Assembly: GCA_963702755.1 (NCBI GenBank)
Contig: CAVPDZ010000007.1
Span: 1 to 64,000, forward strand
DNA length: 64,000 bases
Direction of reading: 5' to 3'
DNA from: JAJPKK01 sp963702755
GTDB taxonomy: Bacteria; Pseudomonadota; Alphaproteobacteria; Rhizobiales; Xanthobacteraceae
The translations under genes were made by a program, and so were the position numbers. Under the pieces are notes generated by a model that saw only the letters and a list, made by a program, of their open reading frames with translations, ran no database searches and had not been told where the DNA came from. Each line of letters begins with the position of its first letter. Position 1 is the stretch's first letter. This document shows positions 37,250-46,740 of the stretch, one piece after another.

Positions 37250-39367
37250 ATGTTCCACTTCCGGATCGCCAGCAAACTGGTTATTTCCTTTATCATTCCG
37301 TTGATCGTCCTGAGCTGTCTCGCCGGATACGATCTCTGGGCACGGTGGGTGACCCGATCCGAGATGGCTCACCTTGGGCGGCTCGTCGACGGTGTCGCCG
37401 ACATCAGCCTGTTCGTCCACGACTTGCAGCGCGAACGCGGCGCCTCAGCGGTCTTCATCAGCAGCAAAGGCTCGCAATTTCGCAATGAACTTCAGGCCCA
37501 GCGCAAACTGACCGATCAAAAACGGCAGAATGCGGTGAGTTTCCTCGCGGCGCTGCGCGCCTCCGCGTCGACTGGCGAGTTGCAGGCGCTGATCGATAAG
37601 GCCCAATCGTCGGTTAATGTCTTGGATGGCCGGCGCGCGGAGATCGACAGCCTTGCCATGACCGGGCCGACGTCGATGGGCTATTTCAGCGGCCTTATCG
37701 GCGACCTGCTGGCGGTCGGCAGCGAGATTTCCCGCGTCAGCAGCCGCGGCGACCTGACGACAGCCATCACGGCCTATGTCAATTTCATGCACGGCAAGGA
37801 GCGCGCCGGACAAGAGCGCGCGACGGGCGCCGCCGGAATTGCCGCGGGCAAATTCGACGCGGCGGCCTTCAAAAGCGTCCTGCAGCTTGCGGCGATGCAG
37901 GAGACTTATTTTGCGGCGTTCGCGCGATCGGCTGCGGCGCAGGAGCGCGAGCTTTTCGCGAAAGTCGTGGCAAGCGCGCCGGCCGAGGCCGTGGACCGCA
38001 TGCGCAAGCTCATTGCCGCAGGCGGCCTGTCCGGGGATCTGCAGGGGCTTGAGGCCAAGACCTGGTTTGACGCAGCGACGGCGCGCATCGACCTTCTGAA
38101 AGCCGTCGAAGATGAGATCGCGTCGGACCTCAAAGCGACGGCTGGGGCGATCCACGCGGAGGCGACCCGCGGACTTATGCTGCTCGGCGCCATCGTCCTC
38201 GGCTGCCTGATGCTCTGCATCGGCGCGAGCATATTGATGTCGCGCAGCATCACGCGGCCGCTCTCTGCGCTGATGGCGGTGATGCGGATGCTCGCGAACG
38301 GCCATTTCGACGTCGCGTTGCCCGGCCTTGATCGGCGCGACGAAATCGGGGAGATGGCCCAGTCGGTTCAGGAATTCAAATTGAGGGCGGAGGAAAAGGC
38401 TCGTCAGGAGGCGCAGGAGCGGCAGGACCGCGAGCGCGCCGCCGAGGTTGCGAGGCGTGCTGCGGAGGAAAAGGAAGCTGCTGAAGCGCGCGCCGCGGCG
38501 GAGCGGGAGGAAGCAACCCGCAAGGCCGCGACACGTCAGCTCGCCGCGCAGTTCGAAGACGCCGTCGGCGGCATCATCGCGGCCGTTTCGTCGGCATCGA
38601 CCGAACTCGAAGCCGCGGCCCGCACCCTCACCAGGACGGCGGAGACGACCCGGGACTTGTCGAGCGAAGCGAACACCGTCTCCGCGCAGGCCTCCACCAA
38701 TGTTCAATCCGTCGCGTCAGCGACCGAGCAGATGATGTGTTCGGTTTCCGAGATCGGGCGCCAGGTGCAGGAATCAGCCGACATTGCGCAGAAGGCGGTG
38801 GCGGAAGCGGAGCAAACGGATGCCCGCATCGGCGACCTCTCGCACGCGGCGGCGCGCATCGGCGACGTCGTCAAGCTCATTACCGCGGTGGCCGAACAGA
38901 CGAACCTCCTCGCGCTCAATGCCACCATCGAGGCCGCACGCGCCGGCGAGGCCGGGAAGGGCTTCGCGGTGGTGGCGCAGGAAGTAAAGGCGCTCGCCGC
39001 GCAGACGGCCAAAGCCACCGGCGAAATCAGCACTCAGATTGCCGGCATGCAGGCCGCCACCGCAGAATCGGTGGCCGCCATCAAGAAGATCGTCGGCACG
39101 ATCCGCAGAATTTCGGAGATCTCGGCCGCCATCGCGACGGCCGTCGAGGAGCAGGGCGCCGCCACTCGGGATATCGCACGCAACATCGGGGAAGCCGCGA
39201 AGGGCACCTCGCAGGTTTCCGACAACATCACGGCTGTCGACCGCGGCGCGAGCGAGACGGGTTCCGCGTCGACGCAGGTGCTGTCATCGGCCCAACAGCT
39301 TGCAACCGACAGCAGCCGCCTCGAAGTCGAAGTGCAGAATTTCCTCAATATGGTGCGCGCCGCCTGA
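37250..39367 (+). CDS. Methyl-accepting chemotaxis protein with NIT sensor domain
   Basis: A 705-residue chemoreceptor. TM1 is IASKLVISFIIPLIVLSCLA. The periplasmic nitrate/nitrite-sensing-type (NIT) domain, about residues 40-300, has the signature VHDLQRERGASAVFISSKGS. TM2 is LMLLGAIVLGCLMLCIGASI, followed by HAMP and an unusually charged Glu/Arg-rich helix (about residues 385-425). The signalling tip is FAVVAQEVKALAAQTAKATG. There is no C-terminal CheR-docking pentapeptide. NIT domains sense nitrate in known cases; the ligand here is inferred only from the domain. Confidence 0.93.
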   Translation: MFHFRIASKLVISFIIPLIVLSCLAGYDLWARWVTRSEMAHLGRLVDGVADISLFVHDLQRERGASAVFISSKGSQFRNELQAQRKLTDQKRQNAVSFLAALRASASTGELQALIDKAQSSVNVLDGRRAEIDSLAMTGPTSMGYFSGLIGDLLAVGSEISRVSSRGDLTTAITAYVNFMHGKERAGQERATGAAGIAAGKFDAAAFKSVLQLAAMQETYFAAFARSAAAQERELFAKVVASAPAEAVDRMRKLIAAGGLSGDLQGLEAKTWFDAATARIDLLKAVEDEIASDLKATAGAIHAEATRGLMLLGAIVLGCLMLCIGASILMSRSITRPLSALMAVMRMLANGHFDVALPGLDRRDEIGEMAQSVQEFKLRAEEKARQEAQERQDRERAAEVARRAAEEKEAAEARAAAEREEATRKAATRQLAAQFEDAVGGIIAAVSSASTELEAAARTLTRTAETTRDLSSEANTVSAQASTNVQSVASATEQMMCSVSEIGRQVQESADIAQKAVAEAEQTDARIGDLSHAAARIGDVVKLITAVAEQTNLLALNATIEAARAGEAGKGFAVVAQEVKALAAQTAKATGEISTQIAGMQAATAESVAAIKKIVGTIRRISEISAAIATAVEEQGAATRDIARNIGEAAKGTSQVSDNITAVDRGASETGSASTQVLSSAQQLATDSSRLEVEVQNFLNMVRAA

Positions 39368-39371
39368 CCGC

Positions 39372-40365
39372 TCACTCCGCCTTGATGTTCGCGGCGCGGA
39401 TGACGGCGCCGTAGTCGTCATATTGCTTGCGAACGAACGCGGCGAACTCGGCGCCGCACGTCGCATTCGGCAGAAGACCGAGGCTGACCAGCTTGTGCTC
39501 GACCTCCGGCGCCCGCAATGCGGCCTTGAACCAATCGGTGAACTGCGCGATGGCGGCCGCGGGCGTGTGGGCCGGTGCAAACAGCCCGTACCAGACCTCC
39601 GCCTCGTAGTCCTTGAAGCCGAGCTCCGCGATGGTCGGCACATCCGGCATTGCACGCATCCGCTGGGCCGAGCCGACGGCAAGGACACGCACCTTGCCGG
39701 CCTTGTACTGCTCCGCGATCACCGAATAGTCGGCGAACACCGCCGTCAAATGGTTCCCGAGGAGCGCGTTGATGGCCGGGGAGTAGCCTGGATACGGCAC
39801 GAACGTCATGTCGACCTTGGCCGCGCGCTTGAGCATTTCGACCGATACCTGGGAGCCGCTCGCCGGACCGACGCTCGCCAGGGTGATCTCGCCCGGATGC
39901 GCACGGGCGGCGTCGAGGAGGTCAGTCAGCGTGCGATAAGGCGATCCGGCTTCGACGACGATCACGTTCGGGTACTTCACCAAAAGACAGATCGCGTCAA
40001 AGCTGGTGAAGGGATCGTAGCCGAGCTTGCGCACATGCGGCATCACCACAAACCCGTTGGCAACGAGGAGCAGCGTGCTGCCATCGGCCGGCGCCCGCGC
40101 CACGGCCTCGATCCCCACCTGTCCGCCGGCGCCGGTGCGATTTTCGACCACCATCGTCACGCCTTGGGCGCGACTGATCTCCTCCGCCAGCACGCGGCCG
40201 GTGATGTCCGTCGGTCCGCCCGCCGAGAACGGAACGACGAGCTTGATCGTCCGCGGGGCTTGCGCCGATGCGGCATGGCCCGACAGCGCGACGACCGCGC
40301 CGGCCGTCGAAAGGGCGAGAGCGCGAAGCGATCAGGCGCAGGGAATGAGGGCGAGCAGGTTTCAC
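39372..40365 (-). CDS. Tripartite tricarboxylate (Bug/TctC) receptor, one frameshift
   Basis: A periplasmic solute receptor of the Bug family, about 330 residues. It starts at GTG (40365) after GGGAGGGG. A slip near 40325 separates the first signal-peptide residues from LSTAGAVVALSGHAASAQAP. The body has PRTIKLVVPFSAGGPTDITG, VVENRTGAGGQVGIEAVARA, VGPASGSQVSVEMLKRAAKV and the C-terminal YDDYGAVIRAANIKAE. No TctA or TctB membrane genes are nearby, as is usual for orphan Bug proteins. The ligand is unknown. Confidence 0.9.
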
Positions 40366-40633
40366 GGTCCCCTCCCGAAATATGGCACAGAGCCGCCGGT
40401 GCTTTCCGACGGCGCGCGGGGTGCCACGAGGAAAAGCGGCGAGCCTCAAGGCTAGCCGCTTCCGTGAGCGTCTGCACGAGCCAAGATCGCCGCAGCGAAG
40501 GTCCGCTAGTGTTTCGACGCCCACGGCTACGGTGGGTAAAAATCAGCGGAGCAGTTGTTCCTGCGTGCGCCCGACTTTATTTATTCGTACTCAAAGACCT
40601 TGAAAAGCGAAAGCGAAGTCTCCCGACGAGGGA

Positions 40634-41038
40634 TTGCCATTTCAGATATTGACCAAGAGCAAGAACACCCGCCGCACGCGGCCGAACTTGAGGGATAAGG
40701 TGTTTGTCGAAGTTCCAGCGTTTCGGGGTGCCTGGATCGCAAAGCGAACGGACGAACGGCTTTACCGCATGATCAAGGGGTTTCGCGAGGCCGGCGATTT
40801 ACTCGTCGCAGAAAGTGCTGCCGAACCGCACCGGGCGATGAACTTGCTCTACCCCGTGATATTCAACTACAGGCAGTCCTTAGAACTGCGCCTCAAGTAC
40901 CCCTTGATGGCTTGCGGGCCGCACGCAGGAGAGATGCCGGACTATCGACAGCACCGCCTCAAGGGTTTGTGGTCAAAATGCAGACGCGTCATTTTGTTCT
41001 TCGTGAACAGTCTGGAGTCGCCGGACAGCATCGCATAG
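40634..41038 (+). CDS. Hypothetical protein, possibly truncated (HEPN-like segment)
   Basis: A 134-residue frame in an accessory-looking region. The segment REAGDLLVAESAAEPHRAMN followed by LLYPVIFNYRQSLELRLKYP and HRLKGLWSKCRRVILFF resembles a class of short helical (HEPN-like) proteins seen in defence-rich DNA. That resemblance is from memory and is weak. The end (ESPDSIA) looks premature, so the gene may be cut. There is no clear ribosome site. Confidence 0.4.
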   Translation: MPFQILTKSKNTRRTRPNLRDKVFVEVPAFRGAWIAKRTDERLYRMIKGFREAGDLLVAESAAEPHRAMNLLYPVIFNYRQSLELRLKYPLMACGPHAGEMPDYRQHRLKGLWSKCRRVILFFVNSLESPDSIA

Positions 41039-41574
41039 GCAGCGTTTTGTAAAACAAAAGGATCATCAAATCACGACCGCGGCGGCCGAGTGGATTGAAC
41101 GGTAGGATGGTTCCCCGCGCTCTCGCCCCAGCGCGCGTTGCCGCTTTTCTGGCGACCGTGTGCAAGCGTGGCCGTATCACCTCGGTAAGCAGACTTGCTC
41201 ACACTCGGACAGACGGGGCGCGGCTGTGGGCCATAGCACAACAACAGACAATCCGCCTCCGCAAGGTCGTGAAAATCGCGCTTAGCAGGAGCGCCCTGTT
41301 GGGATGCCGTTTCTTCCCCAGGACGGAACTGTGATTTCAGCCGGTCTTCCTGAACCTTTGGGATGCGCCACCATACAAACCAGAGACCAAATCGGCCAAC
41401 GTCGGCGCCCCGCGCCGGAGGCCAAAGCCGTGGCTGAACGCCCCGCCTGCGATGCATCGTCGCTCGGTTCACACGCGTGCCGGATGGCTACATCTTTCGC
41501 GCGCCGAACCCGCGACTGTTTTCGGGAGCCTCACCTTGCGCGACCGGTTAGAAGCGACTGCCCCCCGCACATCC
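41039..41574. other. Accessory gap without recognisable gene
   Basis: About 535 bases. The overlapping frames on both strands have no plausible domain and no ribosome sites. The sequence contains a short AT-rich hairpin (GTTTTGTAAAAC, 41043-41054) and otherwise nothing I can interpret. Confidence 0.4.
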
Positions 41575-42722
41575 ATGTCGGTGCTTGCGGCAATGACGTT
41601 TGTCGTGCCGTTAGCGATCGTGTTTGGCGCGGTCCATGCCGAGACCAGGGTCGCACCACTCTCCGCGTCCGAGGAGAGCGCGCTGAAGCCCAAAGATAGC
41701 TTCTGGGAATGCGACAAGTGCCCGGAGATGATGGTCGTGCCCGCAGGCACCTTCAACATGGGTTCGCCGCTGAGCGAGCAGATGCTTTCGCCGGTGAGAG
41801 AGCACCACATCAACGAAGGCGAAAGCCCAATACACCAGGTGACGTTCGCGCGACCGTTTGCGGTGGGCAAGTTTCATGTCACGTTCGACCAGTTCTCAGA
41901 TTTTGTGGCCGAGACCGGCTACGACGCGGGCTCGCGGTGCCGAGCGTTCGTACCCGAGACCGGCAGGTGGGCGGAATTCCAGGAGCGCTCTTGGCGCAGT
42001 CCCGGATTTTCCCAGAGTGGGCCTCACCCAGTGGTGTGTTTGAACTGGAATGACGCCAAGGCGTACGTTGATTGGTTGGCGCGCAAGACCGGGCAACCCT
42101 ATCGTCTACTCACGGAGGCGGAGTTTGAATACGCGGCGCGGGCTAAAACCAAGCCGGGCGCCCACCCTATGTATTCGTTCGGCAATGACGAAAGGGATGT
42201 GTGCCGTTACGGCAACGGGGCGGATCAGGCAACGACAAGAAGCTTCCCGCAAATGCGGACGTGGCCGATTGCGCAATGCGACGACGGCGCCGTCTACACT
42301 TCGCCGGTCGGCACTTTTGCTCCAAACAGCTTCGGCCTCTACGACATGCAAGGCAATGCGTGGCAGTGGACCGAAGACTGCTATCACGACAGTTATGCCG
42401 GGGCGCCGTCAGACGGCACTGCGTGGACATCTGGAGCTGCTCGGATCGTGTCATTCGCGGCGGTTCTTGGACAAACCTCCCGTGGCTCCTCCGCCCGGCT
42501 GCTCGCCATCAGAGCTCCACGTTCGAGCGCACCTACACGGTAGGATTTCGGGTGGGACGGACGCTTTCTATCAGTCAAGCCGTTAGCAGCACGAAGAGCC
42601 GTGCCACGTCCAACTCCGCGATCCGGGAAATCATTAGGACCGTTATAAGCAGAGTGCGTGGGCGGCAGGCAGAGTACGCCCGTCACGCCCCGATAGCGCC
42701 GGCGCACGCCCAAGTAGCGTGA
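41575..42722 (+). CDS. SUMF1/FGE-like domain protein, exported, one frameshift
   Basis: A formylglycine-generating-enzyme-like fold with a signal peptide (MSVLAAMTFVVPLAIVFGAV, cleaved near HAE). Family blocks in order are VPAGTFNMGSPLSEQM, ARPFAVGKFHVTFDQFSDFV, PVVCLNWNDAKAYVDWLARK, YRLLTEAEFEYAARAKTKPG, NSFGLYDMQGNAWQWTEDCY and, after a slip near 42437, DRVIRGGSWTNLPWLLRPAA and VGFRVGRTL. The Cys pair that carries oxidase activity in true FGE is absent from the last segment, so it is not a sulfatase activator. The 40 residues after GRTL are non-family, and the real end may be near 42591. Confidence 0.78.
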
Positions 42723-42736
42723 TACGTCGCCGTCAA

Positions 42737-43089
42737 GCCCCACCGGTTCGAAGCCTTCAAGAGCGCCGCGCATTTCTATGGTGTGGCGTTTCACGAGCTT
42801 GGCCATTGGACCGGACACAAGTCACGGCTCGACCGTGATCTGCGTAGCCGGTTCGGTGAGCGCGCCTACGCGGCGAAGGAATTGGTTGCCGAACTATGTG
42901 CGGCGTTCCTGTGCGCTGAGTTCTACCATCGACGGTGACCTGAGGCACGCCGGTTACATCGCTTCGTGGATCGGCCTGCTGAAGGCGGACAACCGTGCGT
43001 TCTTCACGGCGTGCAACCGGGCGCAGGCAGCCGCGGACTATCTGCGTGGATTGGCGCTGCGCGATCGGAAGCCGGCAGCGGCAGCGTGA
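42737..43089 (+). pseudogene. ardC: C-terminal fragment of a second ArdC-like gene
   Basis: Begins abruptly at HRFEAFKSAAHFYGVAFHEL, in the middle of the zincin-like domain, and keeps the HExxH motif. One extra A near 42921 shifts the frame before IDGDLRHAGYIASWIGLLKA. The C-terminus ADYLRGLALRDRKPAAAA is complete. It is similar to 3160-3530 but diverged at many third positions, so it comes from a separate element rather than a recent copy. The N-terminal two thirds are missing. Confidence 0.8.
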
Positions 43090-43099
43090 GGGGGCGACT

Positions 43100-43240
43100 A
43101 TGAGTGAGCAGTCGCATCCGCTGCACGTGGACACGCACAATGGTGCGGCGATCGAAGTCTTCTACGCAGCGCGTGTATTCGCCAGCGTAGCGTGCCACGC
43201 GAGCACGCGATGGCACGCGAGAGGAAGACCTTGACTTCAA
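43100..43240 (+). pseudogene. Truncated ardC-associated small ORF
   Basis: Reads MSEQSHPLHVDTHNGAAIEV and then FYAARVFASVA, matching the companion ORF after the first ardC, then runs into unrelated sequence (CHASTRWHARGRP). It is cut by the scar boundary about 95 bases from tRNA-fMet. Confidence 0.55.
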
Positions 43241-43293
43241 TATCATTTCTCGGAATGGCGCGTCATGCGCCAAATTCCACGAATTTGCGCATC

Positions 43294-43327
43294 AAAAAAC
43301 CAGCCAACGCGTTAGCGTTGCTGGTTT
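43294..43327 (-). terminator. Terminator of tRNA-fMet
   Basis: On the minus strand AACCAGCAACGC and GCGTTGGCTGGTT form a stem with one bulged base, a short loop, and a following T6 run. It begins seven bases after the tRNA CCA end. Confidence 0.8.
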
Positions 43328-43333
43328 TGGTGT

Positions 43334-43410
<77 letters not shown>

Positions 43411-43530
43411 ATAGACCAACGCGCGGGCTACTCCCGTGCTGGCGGCTATGTAGCAATGATCCGGCCGGATGTGAAGACCGCTGCTTGGAAAACTGGCATA
43501 ATGTCGCGCCAATTCCTCCCGTAGGGCTGC

Positions 43531-44421
43531 ATGGCTCGCACACCCAACTCCTCGCCGGACCTCGCCTCGCGGGCGCTGACGGCCTTGCTGCACGACATCC
43601 TCGAAAGCGGCCGCAAACCGCTCGAGGCGGCCGATATGAGCGACGAGACGGCCGTCCACGAGCTGCGCAAGACCTTCAAGCGCTGGCGGGCGCTCCTGCG
43701 CCTCGTCGCGCCGGTCGTGGGCGAGCAGGCCGAGGTCCTGCGGATCGAGGCGCGGGAACTTGCGCGTCGCATCGCGACCGCCCGCGACAGCCGGGCGGCG
43801 CTCGAAGCGTTGGCCGATCTCGGCGAGGAGACGCTGTCGGCGCGAACCCGCGCCACCATCAGCAGCCGGCTCACGACGCGTGGCGCGGGCGCCGAAGCCG
43901 CCAGCCTGACCCCGGTGCTCAAGCAGCAGATCGGCGGCGCGCTGGGCCACGCGGACACCGTCATCTCGACCTGGCCGCTCGACCAGTTCGACATCGCGGC
44001 GGCGACCAAACGGCTCACCGACAGCTATCGCCGCGTCTGCGAGGCGATCCCGCCGGACTGGTCGACGGCAACGCCCGACGCGCTGCACCGGCTCCGCCAG
44101 CGGGTCGTCGAGCACCGCTATCAGATGGAACTCATCGATGGGGTCTGGCCGAAGCTGATCCGCCTATGGATCGCCGAAGAGCAGCGCCTGCGCGACCGGC
44201 TCGGCTCCCATCATGATCTCGTCCTGCTGGCGCACCTGACCGAGCCGCATGGCCCCCTTGCGCCTTGGCGTTCGCGCCTTGCCCCGCTGATCGCCGAGCG
44301 CCAGGCCGCCCACGTGAAGGCGGCCAAACGGCTCATCGGACGTCTGTTTGCCGAGACGCCGAAGGCGTTCCGCCGGCGCATCGGGGCGCTCATGGAACAC
44401 CGCGCTCACCACGACGAGTAG
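43531..44421 (+). CDS. CHAD domain protein
   Basis: A 296-residue all-helical protein with two CHAD repeats. Conserved His and Lys/Arg positions are visible in AVHELRKTFKRWRALLRLVA, ALHRLRQRVVEHRYQMELID and RLRDRLGSHHDLVLLAHLTE. CHAD domains bind polyphosphate, often at PHA/polyP granules or with triphosphate tunnel enzymes; no CYTH partner is adjacent here. The window also carries PHA genes, which makes a granule role possible but unproven. Confidence 0.88.
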   Translation: MARTPNSSPDLASRALTALLHDILESGRKPLEAADMSDETAVHELRKTFKRWRALLRLVAPVVGEQAEVLRIEARELARRIATARDSRAALEALADLGEETLSARTRATISSRLTTRGAGAEAASLTPVLKQQIGGALGHADTVISTWPLDQFDIAAATKRLTDSYRRVCEAIPPDWSTATPDALHRLRQRVVEHRYQMELIDGVWPKLIRLWIAEEQRLRDRLGSHHDLVLLAHLTEPHGPLAPWRSRLAPLIAERQAAHVKAAKRLIGRLFAETPKAFRRRIGALMEHRAHHDE

Positions 44422-44442
44422 CGGCCGCGCTCGCCCTCGGCG

Positions 44443-46314
44443 CTACGCCGCAAGCGCGGCGGCGACCTGCGCCACGACGGCGTCCCAGTCGCCCGGCGCC
44501 GGCTGGCGGAACAGGCGCGCGGTCGGATACCACGGGCTGTCGCTTCGCCCCATCAGCCAGCGCCAATCGGGCGCAAGCGGCAGCATGATCCAGACCGGCC
44601 GCGCCAGCGCGCCGGCAAGGTGCGCGGCCGCGGTATCGACCGAGACGACGAGATCAAGCGCCGCCATCACCGCCGCGGTGTCGCCGAAATCGGCGATGCC
44701 ATCGCCGATGTTCTGGATCTCCGGCCGCGCGGCGAGCCAGGCGCGGTCGCGCGGCGCAAGGATCGGGCTGGAGCGCGATCCATTGCACGCCGGGCACGGC
44801 CGAAGAGCGGCGCCAGCCGCTCCGGCGCGATCGAGCGGTTGCGATCGTTCTTGTGCTTGGGATTGCCGGCCCACACGAGGCCGATCCGCCGCTTGCCATC
44901 GCCGGCGAGCCGCGCCCGCCAGGGCGCGAGCCGTTCCGCCGGCGCCGCGAGATAGGGGACGTCGCGCCGGCACCGTGTCGAGCGTGGTGCCGAACGCGAG
45001 CGGCAAGCTCAGCATCGGACAGCGCAGATCGCACGGCGGCAGCGGTTCGCCTGCCGCCACGGCGACGGCAACGCCGGGCACGCTCGCGAGCACCGGCATC
45101 AGCGCCGCCTGCGCTTCGACCACGACCCGCGCACCGCGCGCCGCGGCAAGCTGCGCATAGCGCACGAACTGCAGGGTGTCGCCAAGCCCCTGTTCGAAAT
45201 GGAGGAGCAACGTCTTGCCGGCAATCGGCTCGCGGCCGAGCCAGAGCGGCACGTCGACGTGGCGATCCTTGCCCGGCCGGGCTTCGTATTTCGGCAGTCC
45301 GGTCGCGAAATCGCCGGCGACCATGTAGGTGAGGGCTTCGTTGGTCCGCGCCGTCGCCAGCGTCGGCACGATTTCGGTCGCGATCTGGAAGCTCGATCGC
45401 GCCTCGGCAAAGCGGCCGAGCGCCGCCTGGGCATTGCCGCGGTTGTTGTAGGCGATCGCCATGTCGGGATCGACGGCGAAGATCGCGTCGAAGGTTTTAA
45501 GCGCCTCCTCGTAGCGGTCGAGCAAGGTCAGCGCGAGGCCGCGCAGGTTGAGCGCCCGCACATCGTTCGGACCAGCGGCGAGCACCGCATCGATCTCGGC
45601 GAGCGCTTCGGCCGGTCGACCGAGTTCGATCAGCGAATTGGTCCGGTTGATTTTCGCCGCGACGTAGGCCGGGTCGTTGATCAGGGAGCGGCCGAAGAAT
45701 TCGACGGCCTCGCCGTGGCGGCCGGCCGCGCCAAGGGCCTGGCCGCAATTGTTGAGAATGCCGGCGTGGCCGGGCGAAAGCTCGTTGGCGCGCATGAAGG
45801 CCGCAATCGCCTCGTCGTTGCGCTGCGCCTTGAGGAGCGCATTGCCGCGGTTGACGAGGGCGTCGACGTGATTTGGCTCCGACGCGAGGCTACGCTCGAA
45901 CGCGGCCAGTGCCTCCTCGTCGCGGCCGAGCGCGACAAGCGAATTGCCGCGATGGAAATGCGCGTCGGCGTTCTCGGGCTCGAGCGCCAGCGCCCGATCG
46001 GTCGCGGCCAGCGCCTCGGCGTGGCTCCCCGCGGCGTTGAGCATGAATGCGTAGTTGATGTGGAAGCGCGCGAGCCCGGAATTGATCTCCAGCGCGCTCG
46101 CGACCAACGCCAGCGCTTCATCAAGGCGGCCCTGCACGCTGCGCACGCAGCCGAGATAGTGCAGCGCTTCGGCGTGACGCGGGGCGAGCTTGAGCACGCC
46201 GGCGTAAAGCTCGGCAGCCTGGTCGTAGATGCCGCGCTTCTGCAGCTCGAACCCGTAGTGCATCGCGCGCGCAATGGCGTCGCGCTCCTGGTCCGAGAGC
46301 TCTGCATGCTGCAT
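44443..46314 (-). CDS. TPR protein with glycosyltransferase-9/41-like C-terminus
   Basis: About 622 residues. There are nine or more tandem TPR units (about residues 20-340; for example LHYLGCVRSVQGRLDEALAL and AHFHRGNSLVALGRDEEALA), then a Rossmann-like region typical of this family: LLLHFEQGLGDTLQFVRYAQ, a middle part read out of frame between about 44970 and 44790, and finally DTAAVMAALDLVVSVDTAAA with HLAGALARPVWIMLPLAPDW. The two shifts cancel, so the frame stays open. The start follows AAGGGGGACGCC. A protein-glycosylation or cell-surface role is inferred. Confidence 0.82.
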   Translation of the reverse strand: MQHAELSDQERDAIARAMHYGFELQKRGIYDQAAELYAGVLKLAPRHAEALHYLGCVRSVQGRLDEALALVASALEINSGLARFHINYAFMLNAAGSHAEALAATDRALALEPENADAHFHRGNSLVALGRDEEALAAFERSLASEPNHVDALVNRGNALLKAQRNDEAIAAFMRANELSPGHAGILNNCGQALGAAGRHGEAVEFFGRSLINDPAYVAAKINRTNSLIELGRPAEALAEIDAVLAAGPNDVRALNLRGLALTLLDRYEEALKTFDAIFAVDPDMAIAYNNRGNAQAALGRFAEARSSFQIATEIVPTLATARTNEALTYMVAGDFATGLPKYEARPGKDRHVDVPLWLGREPIAGKTLLLHFEQGLGDTLQFVRYAQLAAARGARVVVEAQAALMPVLASVPGVAVAVAAGEPLPPCDLRCPMLSLPLAFGTTLDTVPARRPLSRGAGGTARALAGAARRRWQAADRPRVGRQSQAQERSQPLDRAGAAGAALRPCPACNGSRSSPILAPRDRAWLAARPEIQNIGDGIADFGDTAAVMAALDLVVSVDTAAAHLAGALARPVWIMLPLAPDWRWLMGRSDSPWYPTARLFRQPAPGDWDAVVAQVAAALAA

Positions 46315-46740
46315 GGCGTCCCCCTTGCGTGCTTCCGGCAAACCGGAATCGCGCACGGCGCAGGCCGAGGGCGAGGGCGCCGTGCAGCGATCCCCGGGTC
46401 GTTCGAGCCATAAATGATTCGCGGGTGTTTCCGTAGCGCTTCATCAGCGCTTCATGGCGCGCCATCGCCCCGGGCCGGCCCACCCTGCGGCTTGGTTCGG
46501 CCAAAATTGGTGACTACGTGAAACGAGGCGAGGCATCTTCCTCGCCAAACTCGCTGCGGCACGCCGCGGCCCTTTGTTCGAATGCCCTTTGTTGAACGGC
46601 CTTTGCCGAAAGCCAATTGCCAACGAGTGTCGAGACCAGCGAATTTTCTAGAAGATCATCGTTCTAACCCGTGGTGCGGTCAGCCGAAGCCGGATCGGTG
46701 CCGCCCGTTCAACAAGACTCCGGTTACAGAAGTTTAATCC
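46315..46740. other. Divergent intergenic region before hscC
   Basis: About 425 bases between two divergent genes. No coding sequence is seen. A short direct repetition (GCCCTTTGTTCGAA / GCCCTTTGTTGAAC / GGCCTTTGCCGAAA, 46569-46612) is the only visible structure. Confidence 0.45.
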
